Source of the DNA: Roseovarius sp. UBA6167
GTDB lineage: Bacteria; Pseudomonadota; Alphaproteobacteria; Rhodobacterales; Rhodobacteraceae
Direction: 5' to 3'
DNA: 41,586 nucleotides
Assembly (NCBI GenBank): GCA_002428225.1
Contig: DIUD01000007.1
Location: 1-41,586 of the forward strand
Shown: piece by piece, positions 23,760 through 32,950 of the stretch
How the letters are laid out: each line of letters opens with the position of its first letter
How positions within the stretch are numbered: position 1 is the first letter of the stretch
Made by a program: the position numbers and the translations under genes
Notes under the pieces: model-generated
Database searches by the model: none
Told to the model about the DNA's origin: nothing
The model's input: only the letters and a program-made list of their open reading frames with translations

Positions 23760-24263
23760 GTGGGTCGCGTATTCAGAGGCGAAAGCACCGTCAAGGTGGA
23801 TGCCAAGGGCCGGGTGTCGATCCCCGCGCTCTTTCGCCCGGTGATCCAGGAATGCGATCCCAGCTGGACCGCCGGCAAGCAGCCCGAACTTGTCATCGTC
23901 TATGGCGACCATCGCCGCGATTTCCTCGAATGCTACACCATCGAGGCCATCCAGGAGGTGGACGAGAAGATCGCCCGCCTGCCGCGCGGCTCGAAACAGC
24001 GCCGCCTGCTCGAACACATGTTTCAGGGCCAGTCGCTGCCCACCTCGGTCGATGAGACCGGCCGCATCGTGCTGCCCGCCAAGCTGCGCAAGAAGCTCGA
24101 TCTCGAGGATGAGGCGTTCTTCATCGCCGCCGGCGACACCTTCCAGATCTGGAAACCGGAAACCTACCAGGCCAAGCGCCTGGCCGATGTCACCGAGTGG
24201 CTCGACGAATTCCCCGAGGATTTCGACCCGCTCACCCTGCTTGACGCACCCGACGGGGGCTGA
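23760..24263 (+). CDS. mraZ: Transcriptional regulator MraZ
   Basis: First gene of the division and cell-wall (dcw) cluster; MraZ is a ring-forming DNA-binding protein that regulates the cluster's own promoter. The 167-residue protein has the two SpoVT/AbrB-like halves with their signatures VDAKGRVSIPALFR (residues 13-26) and VDETGRIVLPAKLRKKL. The start is a GTG at 23760 with AGGA close upstream; it gives the expected MGRVFRGE N-terminus. The C-terminus is about 15 residues longer than that of E. coli MraZ and acidic. rsmH follows after 3 nt. Confidence 0.95.
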   Translation: MGRVFRGESTVKVDAKGRVSIPALFRPVIQECDPSWTAGKQPELVIVYGDHRRDFLECYTIEAIQEVDEKIARLPRGSKQRRLLEHMFQGQSLPTSVDETGRIVLPAKLRKKLDLEDEAFFIAAGDTFQIWKPETYQAKRLADVTEWLDEFPEDFDPLTLLDAPDGG

Positions 24264-24266
24264 GCC

Positions 24267-25247
24267 ATGGCCGCCGCTGCCCCTGCCCCGCATATCCCTG
24301 TCCTGCTGCGCCCGCTCCTGTCCGCGGTCGCGCCGGTGCACGGCACCTGGCTTGACGGCACGCTTGGCGCGGGGGGCTATGCGCGCGGGCTGCTCGAGGC
24401 GGGGGCGGACCGGGTCATCGGCGTGGACCGCGACCCGCTGGCCATCGCCATGGCGCGGGACTGGGGCGCGCCCCATGGCGACCGCTTGCGGCTGGTGCAG
24501 GGCAATTTCGCGCAGATGGACAGCTTCGCCGAGGCGCTTGACGGCGTGGTGCTCGATCTGGGCGTCTCCTCGATGCAGCTTGACCGCGCCGAGCGCGGCT
24601 TTTCCTTCCGCAACGACGGCCCGCTCGACATGCGGATGAGCCAGCAAGGCCCCTCGGCGGCCGATCTGGTCAACACCGCGCCCGAGGCGCAACTGGCCGA
24701 TATCCTCTACCTTTACGGCGAAGAACGCGCGAGCCGCCGCATCGCCCGCGCCATCGTGCGTGCCCGCGAGACGGCCCCCATCGAAACCACCGCCCAACTG
24801 GCCGCCATCGTCGAGCGTTGCCTGCCGCGCGCCAGGCCCGGCCAGGCCCATCCCGCGACCCGCAGCTTTCAGGCCATCCGCATCGCCGTGAACGACGAAT
24901 ACCGCGCGCTTCTCGACGGGCTGGAGGCGGCGGAACGCGCGCTGAAACCGGGCGGGCAGCTGGCCGTCGTGACCTTTCATTCGATCGAGGACCGGATCGT
25001 GAAACGGTTCTTGCAGACCCGCGCGGGCGCGCAGGGCGGCGGCAGCCGCCACGCCCCCGAAACACGGCACGACGCGCCTCAATTCACGCTGAAAACCCGC
25101 AAGGCTATCGCCCCCGATGCGGCGGAACTGGCGGAAAACCCCCGCGCGCGCTCGGCCCGGCTGCGGATCAGCATCCGCACCGACGCGCCGCCCGGCCGAT
25201 CGGACCCCGCCGCGCTCGGATTGCCCATGCTTAAGGGAGAAACATGA
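24267..25247 (+). CDS. rsmH: 16S rRNA (cytosine-1402-N4)-methyltransferase
   Basis: RsmH (MraW) methylates N4 of C1402 in the ribosomal P site, using S-adenosylmethionine. The 326-residue protein has the AdoMet-binding loop LDGTLGAGGYARGLLEAG (29-46), GVDRDPLAI (52-60), LDLGVSSMQLDRAERGFSF, RSFQAIRIAVNDE (substrate-binding region) and VVTFHSIEDRIVKRF, all typical and in order. Normal length. It follows mraZ after 3 nt and overlaps ftsL by 4 bp (ATGA), so translation is coupled along the cluster. Its place in the dcw cluster is the standard one. Confidence 0.97.
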   Translation: MAAAAPAPHIPVLLRPLLSAVAPVHGTWLDGTLGAGGYARGLLEAGADRVIGVDRDPLAIAMARDWGAPHGDRLRLVQGNFAQMDSFAEALDGVVLDLGVSSMQLDRAERGFSFRNDGPLDMRMSQQGPSAADLVNTAPEAQLADILYLYGEERASRRIARAIVRARETAPIETTAQLAAIVERCLPRARPGQAHPATRSFQAIRIAVNDEYRALLDGLEAAERALKPGGQLAVVTFHSIEDRIVKRFLQTRAGAQGGGSRHAPETRHDAPQFTLKTRKAIAPDAAELAENPRARSARLRISIRTDAPPGRSDPAALGLPMLKGET

Positions 25248-25594
25248 TGCGCAGCCTGCTCCACGTCCTGACGGCGCTTGCCGTGATCGGCCTCGCCTTC
25301 TGGGCCTATCGTGAGAACTACCGCACCCAGGCCGCGCTGGCCGAAGCCCAGCGGCTTCAGGCCAGCATCGCCGAGGCGCGCCAGCGACTGCGGATACTCA
25401 ATGCGGAATGGGCCTATCTCAACCGGCCCGAGCGGCTGATGGATCTCGTCGATCTCAATTATGACCGTCTCGGCCTCGTGCCGCTGCAACCGCGCCAGTT
25501 CGGGCGCATCGACCAGGTCGCCTATCCGGCACCGGCGGCGCGCGGCCTCGGCAATCCGGTCGATGTCGCGCACCGCGAGGAGCAACTGCCATGA
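25244..25594 (+). CDS. ftsL: Cell division protein FtsL
   Basis: A 116-residue bitopic membrane protein of the divisome that links FtsB/FtsQ with the FtsWI synthase. It has a short N-terminus, one membrane segment (about residues 5-22, LLHVLTALAVIGLAFWAY), and a periplasmic coiled coil (about 28-60, rich in Ala/Glu/Gln/Arg, with EAQRLQASIAEARQRLRIL). This is followed by the conserved stretch LNAEWAYLNRPERLMDLV, typical of alphaproteobacterial FtsL. The sequence itself is weakly conserved in general, so position between rsmH and ftsI is part of the evidence. It overlaps both neighbours by 4 bp (ATGA on each side). Confidence 0.92.
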   Translation: MMRSLLHVLTALAVIGLAFWAYRENYRTQAALAEAQRLQASIAEARQRLRILNAEWAYLNRPERLMDLVDLNYDRLGLVPLQPRQFGRIDQVAYPAPAARGLGNPVDVAHREEQLP

Positions 25595-27375
25595 TCCGCA
25601 CGCCGCTACGCCCGCTTGCGCGCATCCTCGAGGCGCGCCGCCGCGGCGAGAACCCCGACGCCATCGAACGCGAGAACATCCGCCTGCGTCATGAAGAAAT
25701 GCATGACCGCGCGCGCCGGCGCGCCGAAGGGCGGCTGCTGGTGCTGGCGGGGTTGTTTTTCATCGGCTTTACAGCGGTCGGCGGCAAGATGGCGGTGCTG
25801 GCGCAGTCCGAACCCGCCGAGCCGCGCGTCAGCAGCGCGGGCGCGCGCATCCACGCCCAGCGCGCCGACATCGTGGACCGCAAGGGCCGCGTGCTGGCGA
25901 CGAATTTCGACACCTACAGCCTCTATGCGCAGCCGCAACAGATGGTGGACCCGGTGCGCGCCGCCGAAAAGCTGCTGGAGATTTTCCCCGACCTCGACGG
26001 CGAGCGGCTGTTGCGCGATTTCAACGGCACGCGCAAGTTTCTCTGGATCCGCCGCACGCTCAGCCCCGAGCAGAAACAGGCGGTGCATGACATCGGCGAG
26101 CCGGGGTTGCTCTTTGGCCCGCGCGAGATGCGGCTTTATCCCAATGGCCGGCTGGCCGCGCATGTCCTGGGCGGGGCGAGCTTCGGGCGCGAAGGCGTGC
26201 ATGCCGCCGAGGTGGTGGGCGTGGCGGGCATCGAAAAGCAGCTCGACGAGCGCCTGCGCGACCCCGCCCGCGCGCATGAGCCGCTGACCCTCTCGCTCGA
26301 TCTCAGCGTGCAGGCGGCGATGGAGCGGGTTCTGCTCGGCGGCATGAAGATCATGAACGCCAAGGGGGCTGCCGGCATCCTGATGGATGTGCAGACCGGC
26401 GAGGTGGTTGCCGTGGCCTCGCTGCCGGATTTCGACCCCAATACGCGTCCGCCCCTGCCCACCGAGGGCAATCCCGACGACAGCCCGCTGTTCAACCGCG
26501 CGGTGCAGGGCGTCTATGAGCTTGGCTCGACCTTCAAGGTGTTCGCGATGGCGCAGGCGCTCGATCTGGGGCTTGTGACCCCCTCGAGCGTGATCGACAC
26601 CCGCTCGCCCATGCAATGGGGCAAGTTCCGCATCCGCGATTTCCGCAATTACGGCCCCGAACTCAGCGCCGAAAAGGTGCTGGTGAAATCCTCCAACGTC
26701 GGCACCGCGCGCATCGCGCTCCAGATCGGCGGGGCGCGGCAAATGGCGTTTCTGGACGCGCTCGGCTTCATGCAGGCCTCGCCGCTGGAGATCAGCGAGG
26801 CCTCGGGCAGCCGCCCGCTTCTGCCCGCCAACTGGTCGGATCTCTCGACCATGACCATCTCTTACGGGCATGGCCTCTCGACCAGCCCGATGCACCTTGC
26901 CGCCGCCTATGCCACCATCGTCAATGGCGGGCGACTGGTGACGCCCACGCTCCTGCGCGACCCTGCCCGCACACCGGGCGCGCGCGTCGTATCCGAGGCG
27001 ACATCGGCCACCATGCGCGACATGCTGCGCAAGGTGGTGAGCGAAGGCACGGCCAGCCTTGCCGAGGTCGAAGGCTATGCCGTCGGCGGCAAGACCGGCA
27101 CCGCCGACAAACCCAACGCGCGCGGCGGCGGTTATTACAAGGACAAGGTCATCGCCAGTTTCGCAGGCATGTTCCCCGCCGATGACCCGAAATATGTGCT
27201 TGTCGTCACGCTCGACGAGCCGGTAGAGACCTCGGGCGACGAGCCGCACCGCACCGCGGGCTGGACCGCCGTGCCCGTCGCCGCCGAGATCGTGCGTCGC
27301 ACCGCGCCGCTCCTTGGCCTGAGACCCGCGATTGAACACGCCGGAGCGCCTGCTATAACGCCCGCATCTCATTAG
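25591..27375 (+). CDS. ftsI: Peptidoglycan D,D-transpeptidase FtsI (PBP3)
   Basis: The division-specific class B penicillin-binding protein that cross-links septal peptidoglycan. The 594-residue protein has a cytoplasmic N-terminus of about 45 residues, one membrane anchor (about 48-70, LLVLAGLFFIGFTAVGG), a pedestal domain with RADIVDRKGRVLATN (91-105), and the transpeptidase domain with STFK (S313-K316), SSN (367-369) and KTG (501-503). The transpeptidase motifs are all intact. The N-terminal cytoplasmic part is rich in Arg and Glu. It overlaps ftsL by 4 bp; murE follows after 16 nt. Confidence 0.97.
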   Translation: MIRTPLRPLARILEARRRGENPDAIERENIRLRHEEMHDRARRRAEGRLLVLAGLFFIGFTAVGGKMAVLAQSEPAEPRVSSAGARIHAQRADIVDRKGRVLATNFDTYSLYAQPQQMVDPVRAAEKLLEIFPDLDGERLLRDFNGTRKFLWIRRTLSPEQKQAVHDIGEPGLLFGPREMRLYPNGRLAAHVLGGASFGREGVHAAEVVGVAGIEKQLDERLRDPARAHEPLTLSLDLSVQAAMERVLLGGMKIMNAKGAAGILMDVQTGEVVAVASLPDFDPNTRPPLPTEGNPDDSPLFNRAVQGVYELGSTFKVFAMAQALDLGLVTPSSVIDTRSPMQWGKFRIRDFRNYGPELSAEKVLVKSSNVGTARIALQIGGARQMAFLDALGFMQASPLEISEASGSRPLLPANWSDLSTMTISYGHGLSTSPMHLAAAYATIVNGGRLVTPTLLRDPARTPGARVVSEATSATMRDMLRKVVSEGTASLAEVEGYAVGGKTGTADKPNARGGGYYKDKVIASFAGMFPADDPKYVLVVTLDEPVETSGDEPHRTAGWTAVPVAAEIVRRTAPLLGLRPAIEHAGAPAITPASH

Positions 27376-27391
27376 GGGGCGGGACGCGCGC

Positions 27392-28873
27392 GTGGGGCAG
27401 ATACGGACATTGACAGAGCTGGGGCTGACCGCGAAGGGCGGGCGGCAGGCGCGCCTCACCGGGCTTGCCACCGACAGCCGCGCGGTGCGCGAGGGGATGC
27501 TGTTCGCCGCGCTGCCCGGCACGCAGGTCCATGGCGCGCGCTTTGTCGAGGCGGCGCTGGCGCAGGGCGCGGCGGCGATCCTGACCGATGCCGCGGGCGC
27601 GCGTCTCGCCGCCGGGGCGCTCTTTGCGCACCAGGCCGCGCTTGTCGTGGCCGAGGACCCGCGCCAGACGCTTGCCTTTACCGCAGCCCTCTGGTTCGGC
27701 GCGCAGCCCGAGACGATGGTAGCGGTGACCGGCACCAACGGCAAGACCTCGGTCGCCACCTTCACCCGCCAGATCTGGGAACGGCTCGGGCTGGAGGCGG
27801 TCAATCTTGGCACGACCGGGGTGGAGGGCGCGGTGCGCGCGCCGATGACCCACACCACCCCCGACCCGATCACGCTGCACCGCCTGCTGGCCGAGTGCGC
27901 CGCGCAGGGCGTGACCCATGCGGCGATGGAGGCATCGTCGCACGGCCTCGCGCAGGCGCGGCTTGACGGGGTGCGGCTCGCGGCGGCGGGGTTTACCAAC
28001 ATCACCCAGGACCATCTCGACTATCACCCCGATATTGAAAGCTATTTCACGGCCAAGGCGGGGCTTTTCGCCCGCGTCCTGCCCGAGAGCGGCGTGGCGG
28101 TCATCAACATCGACAGCCCCCATGGCGCGCGCATGGCCGAGATCGCCGCCGACCGCGGCCAGGACCTGCTGACCGTGGGGCGCAGCAGCGGGGCCGATCT
28201 GCAACTTCTGGCGCAACGCTTCGACGCCACCGGGCAGGTGATCCGGCTGGCATGGGAAGACCGCATCCACCAGTTGCGCCTTGACCTCATCGGCGGGTTC
28301 CAGGCCGAGAACGTGGCGCTCGCGGCGGGGCTGGCGATCGGCGCGGGCGCGGATCCGGCGCGCGTGCTGGCGGAACTGCCGGGCATGACCACGGTGCGCG
28401 GGCGGATGCAGCTGGCCGCGACGCGCGGCAATGGCGCGGCGGTCTTCGTCGATTACGCCCATACCCCCGATGCCGTCGCCACCGCCATCCGCGCGCTGCG
28501 CCCGCATGTCATGGGCCGGCTCGTCGTCATCATCGGCGCGGGCGGCGACCGCGACCGGGGCAAGCGGCCGCTGATGGGGCAGGCCGCCGCGCAATTCGCC
28601 GATGCGGTGATCGTGACCGACGACAATCCCCGCTCCGAGGATCCGGCCCTGATCCGCGCGGCGGTGCTGTCGGGCTGTCCCGGCGCGCGCGAGGTCGGCG
28701 ACCGCGCCGAGGCGATCCTGCGCGGCGTCGATGCGCTCGGGGCGGGCGACGCGCTGCTGATCTGCGGCAAGGGGCACGAGACCGGGCAGGTCATCGGGCA
28801 CGACGTGCTGCCCTTCGATGATGCCGAACAGGCCAGCCTTGCCGTCACCGTGCTCGACGGGGGCGTGGCATGA
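27392..28873 (+). CDS. murE: UDP-N-acetylmuramoyl-L-alanyl-D-glutamate--2,6-diaminopimelate ligase
   Basis: Adds the third amino acid to the peptidoglycan stem peptide in the cytoplasm. The 493-residue Mur ligase has the ATP loop TGTNGKTS (113-120), the Mur-ligase histidine/Asp region HLDYHPDIESYFTAK, the VDYAHTPDA motif, and the DNPRSEDP motif (411-418), whose Asn/Arg pattern selects meso-diaminopimelate. KGHETGQ lies near the C-terminus. The start is a GTG at 27392. Its gene overlaps murF by 4 bp (ATGA). Confidence 0.96.
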   Translation: MGQIRTLTELGLTAKGGRQARLTGLATDSRAVREGMLFAALPGTQVHGARFVEAALAQGAAAILTDAAGARLAAGALFAHQAALVVAEDPRQTLAFTAALWFGAQPETMVAVTGTNGKTSVATFTRQIWERLGLEAVNLGTTGVEGAVRAPMTHTTPDPITLHRLLAECAAQGVTHAAMEASSHGLAQARLDGVRLAAAGFTNITQDHLDYHPDIESYFTAKAGLFARVLPESGVAVINIDSPHGARMAEIAADRGQDLLTVGRSSGADLQLLAQRFDATGQVIRLAWEDRIHQLRLDLIGGFQAENVALAAGLAIGAGADPARVLAELPGMTTVRGRMQLAATRGNGAAVFVDYAHTPDAVATAIRALRPHVMGRLVVIIGAGGDRDRGKRPLMGQAAAQFADAVIVTDDNPRSEDPALIRAAVLSGCPGAREVGDRAEAILRGVDALGAGDALLICGKGHETGQVIGHDVLPFDDAEQASLAVTVLDGGVA

Positions 28874-30306
28874 GCCTGTGGAGTGCAGCCGAGACCGCGG
28901 CCGCCACCGGGGGCCGCGCCACGGCTGACTGGGCCGCCACCGGCGTTTCCATCGACACGCGGACATTGCAGCCGGGCGATCTCTTCGTGGCGCTCGGTGC
29001 CGCGCGCGACGGACATGACTTCGTGGCGCAGGCGCTCGCCCGGGGCGCTGCGGCGGCGCTGGTCAGCCGCATCCCCGAAGGCGTCGCCGCCGACGCGCCG
29101 CTCCTTCTCGTCGCGGACGTGCAGGCGGCACTCGAGGCGCTTGGCCGCGCGGGCCGCGCGCGGATGCGCGGCCGCGTCATCGCCGTCACCGGCTCGGTGG
29201 GCAAGACCTCGACCAAGGAAATGCTGCGCGCCGTGCTGTCGCACCAAGGCCGCACCCACGCCGCCGAGGCCAGCTACAACAATCACTGGGGCGTGCCGCT
29301 GACGCTGGCGCGGATGCCCGCCGATACCCAATTCGCCGTGATCGAGATCGGCATGAACCACCCCGGCGAGATCGCGCCGCTCGCGCGCATGGCGCGCCCG
29401 CATCTGGCGCTCGTCACCACCGTCGCCGCCGCCCACCTGGAGGCGTTCGAGAGCATCGAGGACATCGCCCGCGAGAAGGCGGCGATCTTCGAGGGGCTGG
29501 AGCCGGGGGGAACGGCGCTCGTCAATGCCGACATCTCCACCGCCGCGATCCTGCGCGAGACCGCGATGCGCCACGCCGGCCGCGTGATCGGCTTCGGCAC
29601 GGCGCGGGGCGCGCATCATCGCCTGCTCGCGGTCGATCTGCACGATGGCGCGACCGTGGCGCGCGCGCGCGCCTGGCGCACGCCGCTGCTTTACAAGATC
29701 GGCGTGACGGGGCGGCATTTCGCCATGAACGGGCTGGCGGTGCTGGCGGCGGTGCGCGAGCTGGGCCTCGACCGGGCCGTGGCCATCGCGGATCTGGCCA
29801 ACTGGGCACCGCCCGAGGGGCGCGGCACGCGCGAGCGGCTGGTGCTCGATCTGGCCGCCGACGGCATGAGCATCGACCTGATCGACGACGCCTTCAACGC
29901 CAATCCCGAATCCATGGCCGCCGCCCTCGAGGTGCTGGCGGCAAGCGCGCCGCGCAACGACGTGGGCCGGCTCGCACGCGGGCGGCGCATCGCCATCCTC
30001 GGCGACATGCTGGAACTGGGCGCGACCGAGGCGGCGCTCCACGCCGCCCTCGCCGGCCTGCCGTCGATGCAGGCGGTGGACGAGGTGCATTGCGTCGGCC
30101 CCCGGATGCGTGCCCTCTGGGAGGCGCTGCCCGAGCGCAAGCGGGGGCGGCGCGCGGACACCGCCGAGGCGCTCGCGGCCAAGGCGCACCGCCTCATCGA
30201 CGCGGGCGACGTGGTGCTGGTAAAAGGCTCCAAGGGGAGCAAGGTCAGCCTTGTTGTCGCGGCGCTGCGCCGCGCGGGCCGGGGCATGGAAGAGGAACGC
30301 GGGTAA
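28870..30306 (+). CDS. murF: UDP-N-acetylmuramoyl-tripeptide--D-alanyl-D-alanine ligase
   Basis: Completes the UDP-MurNAc-pentapeptide by adding D-Ala-D-Ala. The 478-residue Mur ligase shows the N-terminal substrate domain (VSIDTRTLQPGDLFVAL, 26-42), the ATP loop TGSVGKTS (107-114) followed by YNNHWGVPLTL, EIGMNHPGEI, and the C-terminal domain with DDAFNANPESMAAAL and ILGDMLELG. All family motifs are present. It starts inside the murE stop (ATGA) and ends with TAATG shared with mraY. Confidence 0.96.
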   Translation: MSLWSAAETAAATGGRATADWAATGVSIDTRTLQPGDLFVALGAARDGHDFVAQALARGAAAALVSRIPEGVAADAPLLLVADVQAALEALGRAGRARMRGRVIAVTGSVGKTSTKEMLRAVLSHQGRTHAAEASYNNHWGVPLTLARMPADTQFAVIEIGMNHPGEIAPLARMARPHLALVTTVAAAHLEAFESIEDIAREKAAIFEGLEPGGTALVNADISTAAILRETAMRHAGRVIGFGTARGAHHRLLAVDLHDGATVARARAWRTPLLYKIGVTGRHFAMNGLAVLAAVRELGLDRAVAIADLANWAPPEGRGTRERLVLDLAADGMSIDLIDDAFNANPESMAAALEVLAASAPRNDVGRLARGRRIAILGDMLELGATEAALHAALAGLPSMQAVDEVHCVGPRMRALWEALPERKRGRRADTAEALAAKAHRLIDAGDVVLVKGSKGSKVSLVVAALRRAGRGMEEERG

Positions 30307-31388
30307 TGCTCTACTGGCTCAGTCTGTTCTCGGAGGGGGGCGATATCTTCAACCTTTTCCGCTACATCACCTTTCGCGCGGGCGGTGCGTTCCTGACCGC
30401 GCTGGTCTTCGGCTTCATCTTCGGACAGCCCCTCATCAACGTGCTGCGCCGCCGTCAGGGCAAGGGCCAGCCGATCCGCGCCGACGGCCCCGAGACCCAT
30501 TTCGCCAAGGCCGGCACGCCGACCATGGGGGGGCTGCTGATCGTGGGCGCGCTGGTGAGCTCGACGCTGTTATGGGCACGGCTCGACAACCCGTTCGTGT
30601 GGCTGGTGCTGTTCGTCACGCTCGGCTTTGCGCTCATCGGCTTTGCCGATGATTATGCCAAGGTCTCGCGCGGCAATGTCAAGGGCGTGCCGGGCCGGGT
30701 GCGGCTGCTTCTCGGCTTTGCCATCGCGCTCGTTGCCGCGGTCTGGGCGGGCTACAACCACCCCGCGGGCCTGCAAAATCAACTGGCCCTGCCGGTGTTC
30801 AAGGATGTGCTGGTCAATCTCGGCGTTTTCTTCATCCCCTTTGCAATGTTCGTGATCGTGGGCGCGGCCAATGCGGTCAACCTGACCGACGGGCTTGACG
30901 GACTGGCGATCATGCCGGTGATGATCGCCTCGGCCACGCTGGGCGTGATCGCCTACACGGTGGGGCGCACCGACTTTACCGAGTATCTCGGCCTGCATTA
31001 CGTGCCGGGCACGGGCGAGATCCTGATCTTCGTCGCGGGGCTGATCGGCGGGGGCCTGGGCTTTCTGTGGTATAACGCGCCGCCCGCGGCGGTGTTCATG
31101 GGCGATACCGGCTCGCTCGCGCTTGGCGGCGCGCTCGGGGCGATCGCGGTGGCCACCAAGCACGAGCTTGTTCTCGGCATCGTCGGCGGGCTCTTCGTGG
31201 TCGAGGCGCTCTCGGTCATCATCCAGGTGCTCTATTTCAAGCGCACCGGCAAGCGCGTGTTCCTGATGGCCCCGATCCACCACCACTACGAGAAAAAGGG
31301 CTGGGCCGAGCCGCAGATCGTCATCCGCTTCTGGATCATCGCGCTGATCCTGGCGATGATCGGGCTGGCGACGCTGAAATTGCGGTAG
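30306..31388 (+). CDS. mraY: Phospho-N-acetylmuramoyl-pentapeptide transferase
   Basis: Integral membrane enzyme that transfers phospho-MurNAc-pentapeptide to undecaprenyl phosphate, making lipid I. The 360-residue protein has about ten membrane segments and the catalytic motifs FADDYAK (D115, D116), NLTDGLDGL (192-200), FMGDTGSLALGG and the HHHYEKKGW loop. The start is the ATG at 30306, which shares one base with the murF stop (TAATG); the frame is open farther upstream, but that part overlaps murF and is not conserved. A 152-bp gap with a palindromic repeat separates it from murD, the only sizeable gap in this cluster. Confidence 0.97.
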   Translation: MLYWLSLFSEGGDIFNLFRYITFRAGGAFLTALVFGFIFGQPLINVLRRRQGKGQPIRADGPETHFAKAGTPTMGGLLIVGALVSSTLLWARLDNPFVWLVLFVTLGFALIGFADDYAKVSRGNVKGVPGRVRLLLGFAIALVAAVWAGYNHPAGLQNQLALPVFKDVLVNLGVFFIPFAMFVIVGAANAVNLTDGLDGLAIMPVMIASATLGVIAYTVGRTDFTEYLGLHYVPGTGEILIFVAGLIGGGLGFLWYNAPPAAVFMGDTGSLALGGALGAIAVATKHELVLGIVGGLFVVEALSVIIQVLYFKRTGKRVFLMAPIHHHYEKKGWAEPQIVIRFWIIALILAMIGLATLKLR

Positions 31389-31403
31389 CGGTCTCCTCTC
31401 CGC

Positions 31404-31470
31404 GTCACCCTCGGGCCCGATCCGGGGGTCTCATGCGGCAGGGGATCCTCCGGTCAGGCCGGAGGATGAC
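31404..31470. repeat. Intergenic palindromic (REP-like) element between mraY and murD
   Basis: The element contains a perfect 9-bp hairpin, ATCCTCCGG (31445-31453) with CCGGAGGAT (31459-31467), and a second imperfect one, CCCTCGG (31408-31414) with CCGGGGG (31422-31428). The outer ends GTCACCCTC and GAGGATGAC are near-complementary, so the whole can fold into a cloverleaf. Sequences of this form (GTCACCCTCGGG... GAGGATGAC) are, to my knowledge, common intergenic repeats in Rhodobacteraceae. No other copy was noticed in this window. Confidence 0.65.
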
Positions 31471-31540
31471 ACCCGCCTGCGCCCCCTTGCATCGCGCATC
31501 CCATCCGGCGCAAATACCGTGAAACGGGCGGGGGCGCACG

Positions 31541-32938
31541 ATGATACCGGTCAGAGGTTTTGAGGGAACGCGAGTCGCGGTTCTGGGGCTGGGGCGCTCG
31601 GGCCTGTCGGCGGTGCGCGCGCTGATCGCCGGCGGGGCCGAGGTGGTGGTCTGGGACGACAACCCCGAGAGCCGCGCGCGCGCCGAAACCGAGGGCCTCT
31701 GTGTCGCGGATCTCGCCCGCGCGGGCGCGCTCGACGGTGTGAGCGCCCTCGTCACCAGCCCCGGCATCCCCCATCTCTACCCCGCGCCCCACCCCGCCAT
31801 CGCGGCGGCAATGGCGGCGGGGGTGCCGGTGGACAACGATATCGGCCTCTTCTTCCGCTCGCTTGCAACGCCCGACTGGGACCGGCTCGACCGCGCGCCG
31901 CGCGTGGTCGCCGTGACCGGCTCGAACGGCAAATCGACCACCTCGGCGCTGATCCACCATATCCTGACGCAGGCGGGCCACCCGGCGCAGCTTGCCGGCA
32001 ATATCGGGCGCGGCGCGCTCGATCTCGACCCGCCGGGCGAGGGCGGGGTGGTGGTGCTGGAACTCAGCAGCTACCAGACCGAACTTGCCCGCGCGCTCAC
32101 CCCCGATATCGCGGTGTTCACCAATTTCTCGCCCGACCATCTCGATCGGCACGCCGGACTTGGCGGCTATTTCGCGGCCAAGCGGCGGCTTTTTGCCGAG
32201 GGCGGGCCGGATCGCGCGGTGATCGGCGTGGACGAGGCCGAGGGGCGCTATCTGGCCGGGCAGATCGCCGAGGGGCCGGGCGACGACCGGGTGATCCGCG
32301 TCTCGGTCGGCACCCGGCTCACCGGCCCCGGCTGGGCGGTGTTCGCGCGCAAGGGCTTTCTCGGCGAATACCGCAAGGGCCGTCAGGTGGCCGCGATCGA
32401 CCTGCGCGCCATGCCCGGCCTGCCCGGCGCGCATAACCACCAGAACGCCTGCGCCGCCTATGCCGCCTGCCGCGGCCTTGGCCTTGGCCCCCGCGTGATC
32501 GAGGCAGGGCTGGCCAGTTTCGAGGGGCTGCCGCACCGCTCGCAGCTTGTGGCCGAGCGGGGCGGCGTGCGCTTTGTCAACGACAGCAAGGCCACCAACG
32601 TGGACAGCGCGCTCAAGGCGCTGCTGGCTTTCGAGCGCATCCGCTGGATCTGCGGCGGGCTGGAGAAGGAGGGCGGCCTGGCCACCCTCGCCCCTGCCCT
32701 GCCCCACGTGGCCAAGGCCTACGTGATCGGCCGCGAGGCGGCGCAATTCGCCATGGGGCTTGCCGGGGTGGAGGCCGAGATCTGCACCACCATGGCCCGC
32801 GCGGTCGAGCGCGCCATGGCAGAGGCCGCGCCGGGCGAGGTGGTCCTGCTCGCCCCCGCCGCCGCCAGTTTCGATCAATACGACAATTTCGAGAGGCGCG
32901 GCGAGGATTTCATGGCACAAGTGCGCGCGCGGCTGTAG
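31541..32938 (+). CDS. murD: UDP-N-acetylmuramoylalanine--D-glutamate ligase
   Basis: Adds D-glutamate to UDP-MurNAc-L-Ala. The 465-residue protein has the N-terminal Rossmann part VAVLGLGRSGLSAVRAL (12-28), SPGIPH, the ATP loop TGSNGKST (126-133), ELSSYQTE, NFSPDHLDRH, and the C-terminal NDSKATNVDSALKAL and LLAPAAASFDQYDNFERRG. All are family signatures. It is the last dcw gene in the window; its stop is 12 nt from the stop of ribD on the other strand, so ftsW and murG do not follow as they usually do. Confidence 0.96.
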   Translation: MIPVRGFEGTRVAVLGLGRSGLSAVRALIAGGAEVVVWDDNPESRARAETEGLCVADLARAGALDGVSALVTSPGIPHLYPAPHPAIAAAMAAGVPVDNDIGLFFRSLATPDWDRLDRAPRVVAVTGSNGKSTTSALIHHILTQAGHPAQLAGNIGRGALDLDPPGEGGVVVLELSSYQTELARALTPDIAVFTNFSPDHLDRHAGLGGYFAAKRRLFAEGGPDRAVIGVDEAEGRYLAGQIAEGPGDDRVIRVSVGTRLTGPGWAVFARKGFLGEYRKGRQVAAIDLRAMPGLPGAHNHQNACAAYAACRGLGLGPRVIEAGLASFEGLPHRSQLVAERGGVRFVNDSKATNVDSALKALLAFERIRWICGGLEKEGGLATLAPALPHVAKAYVIGREAAQFAMGLAGVEAEICTTMARAVERAMAEAAPGEVVLLAPAAASFDQYDNFERRGEDFMAQVRARL

Positions 32939-32950
32939 AAGGCAGACGGC

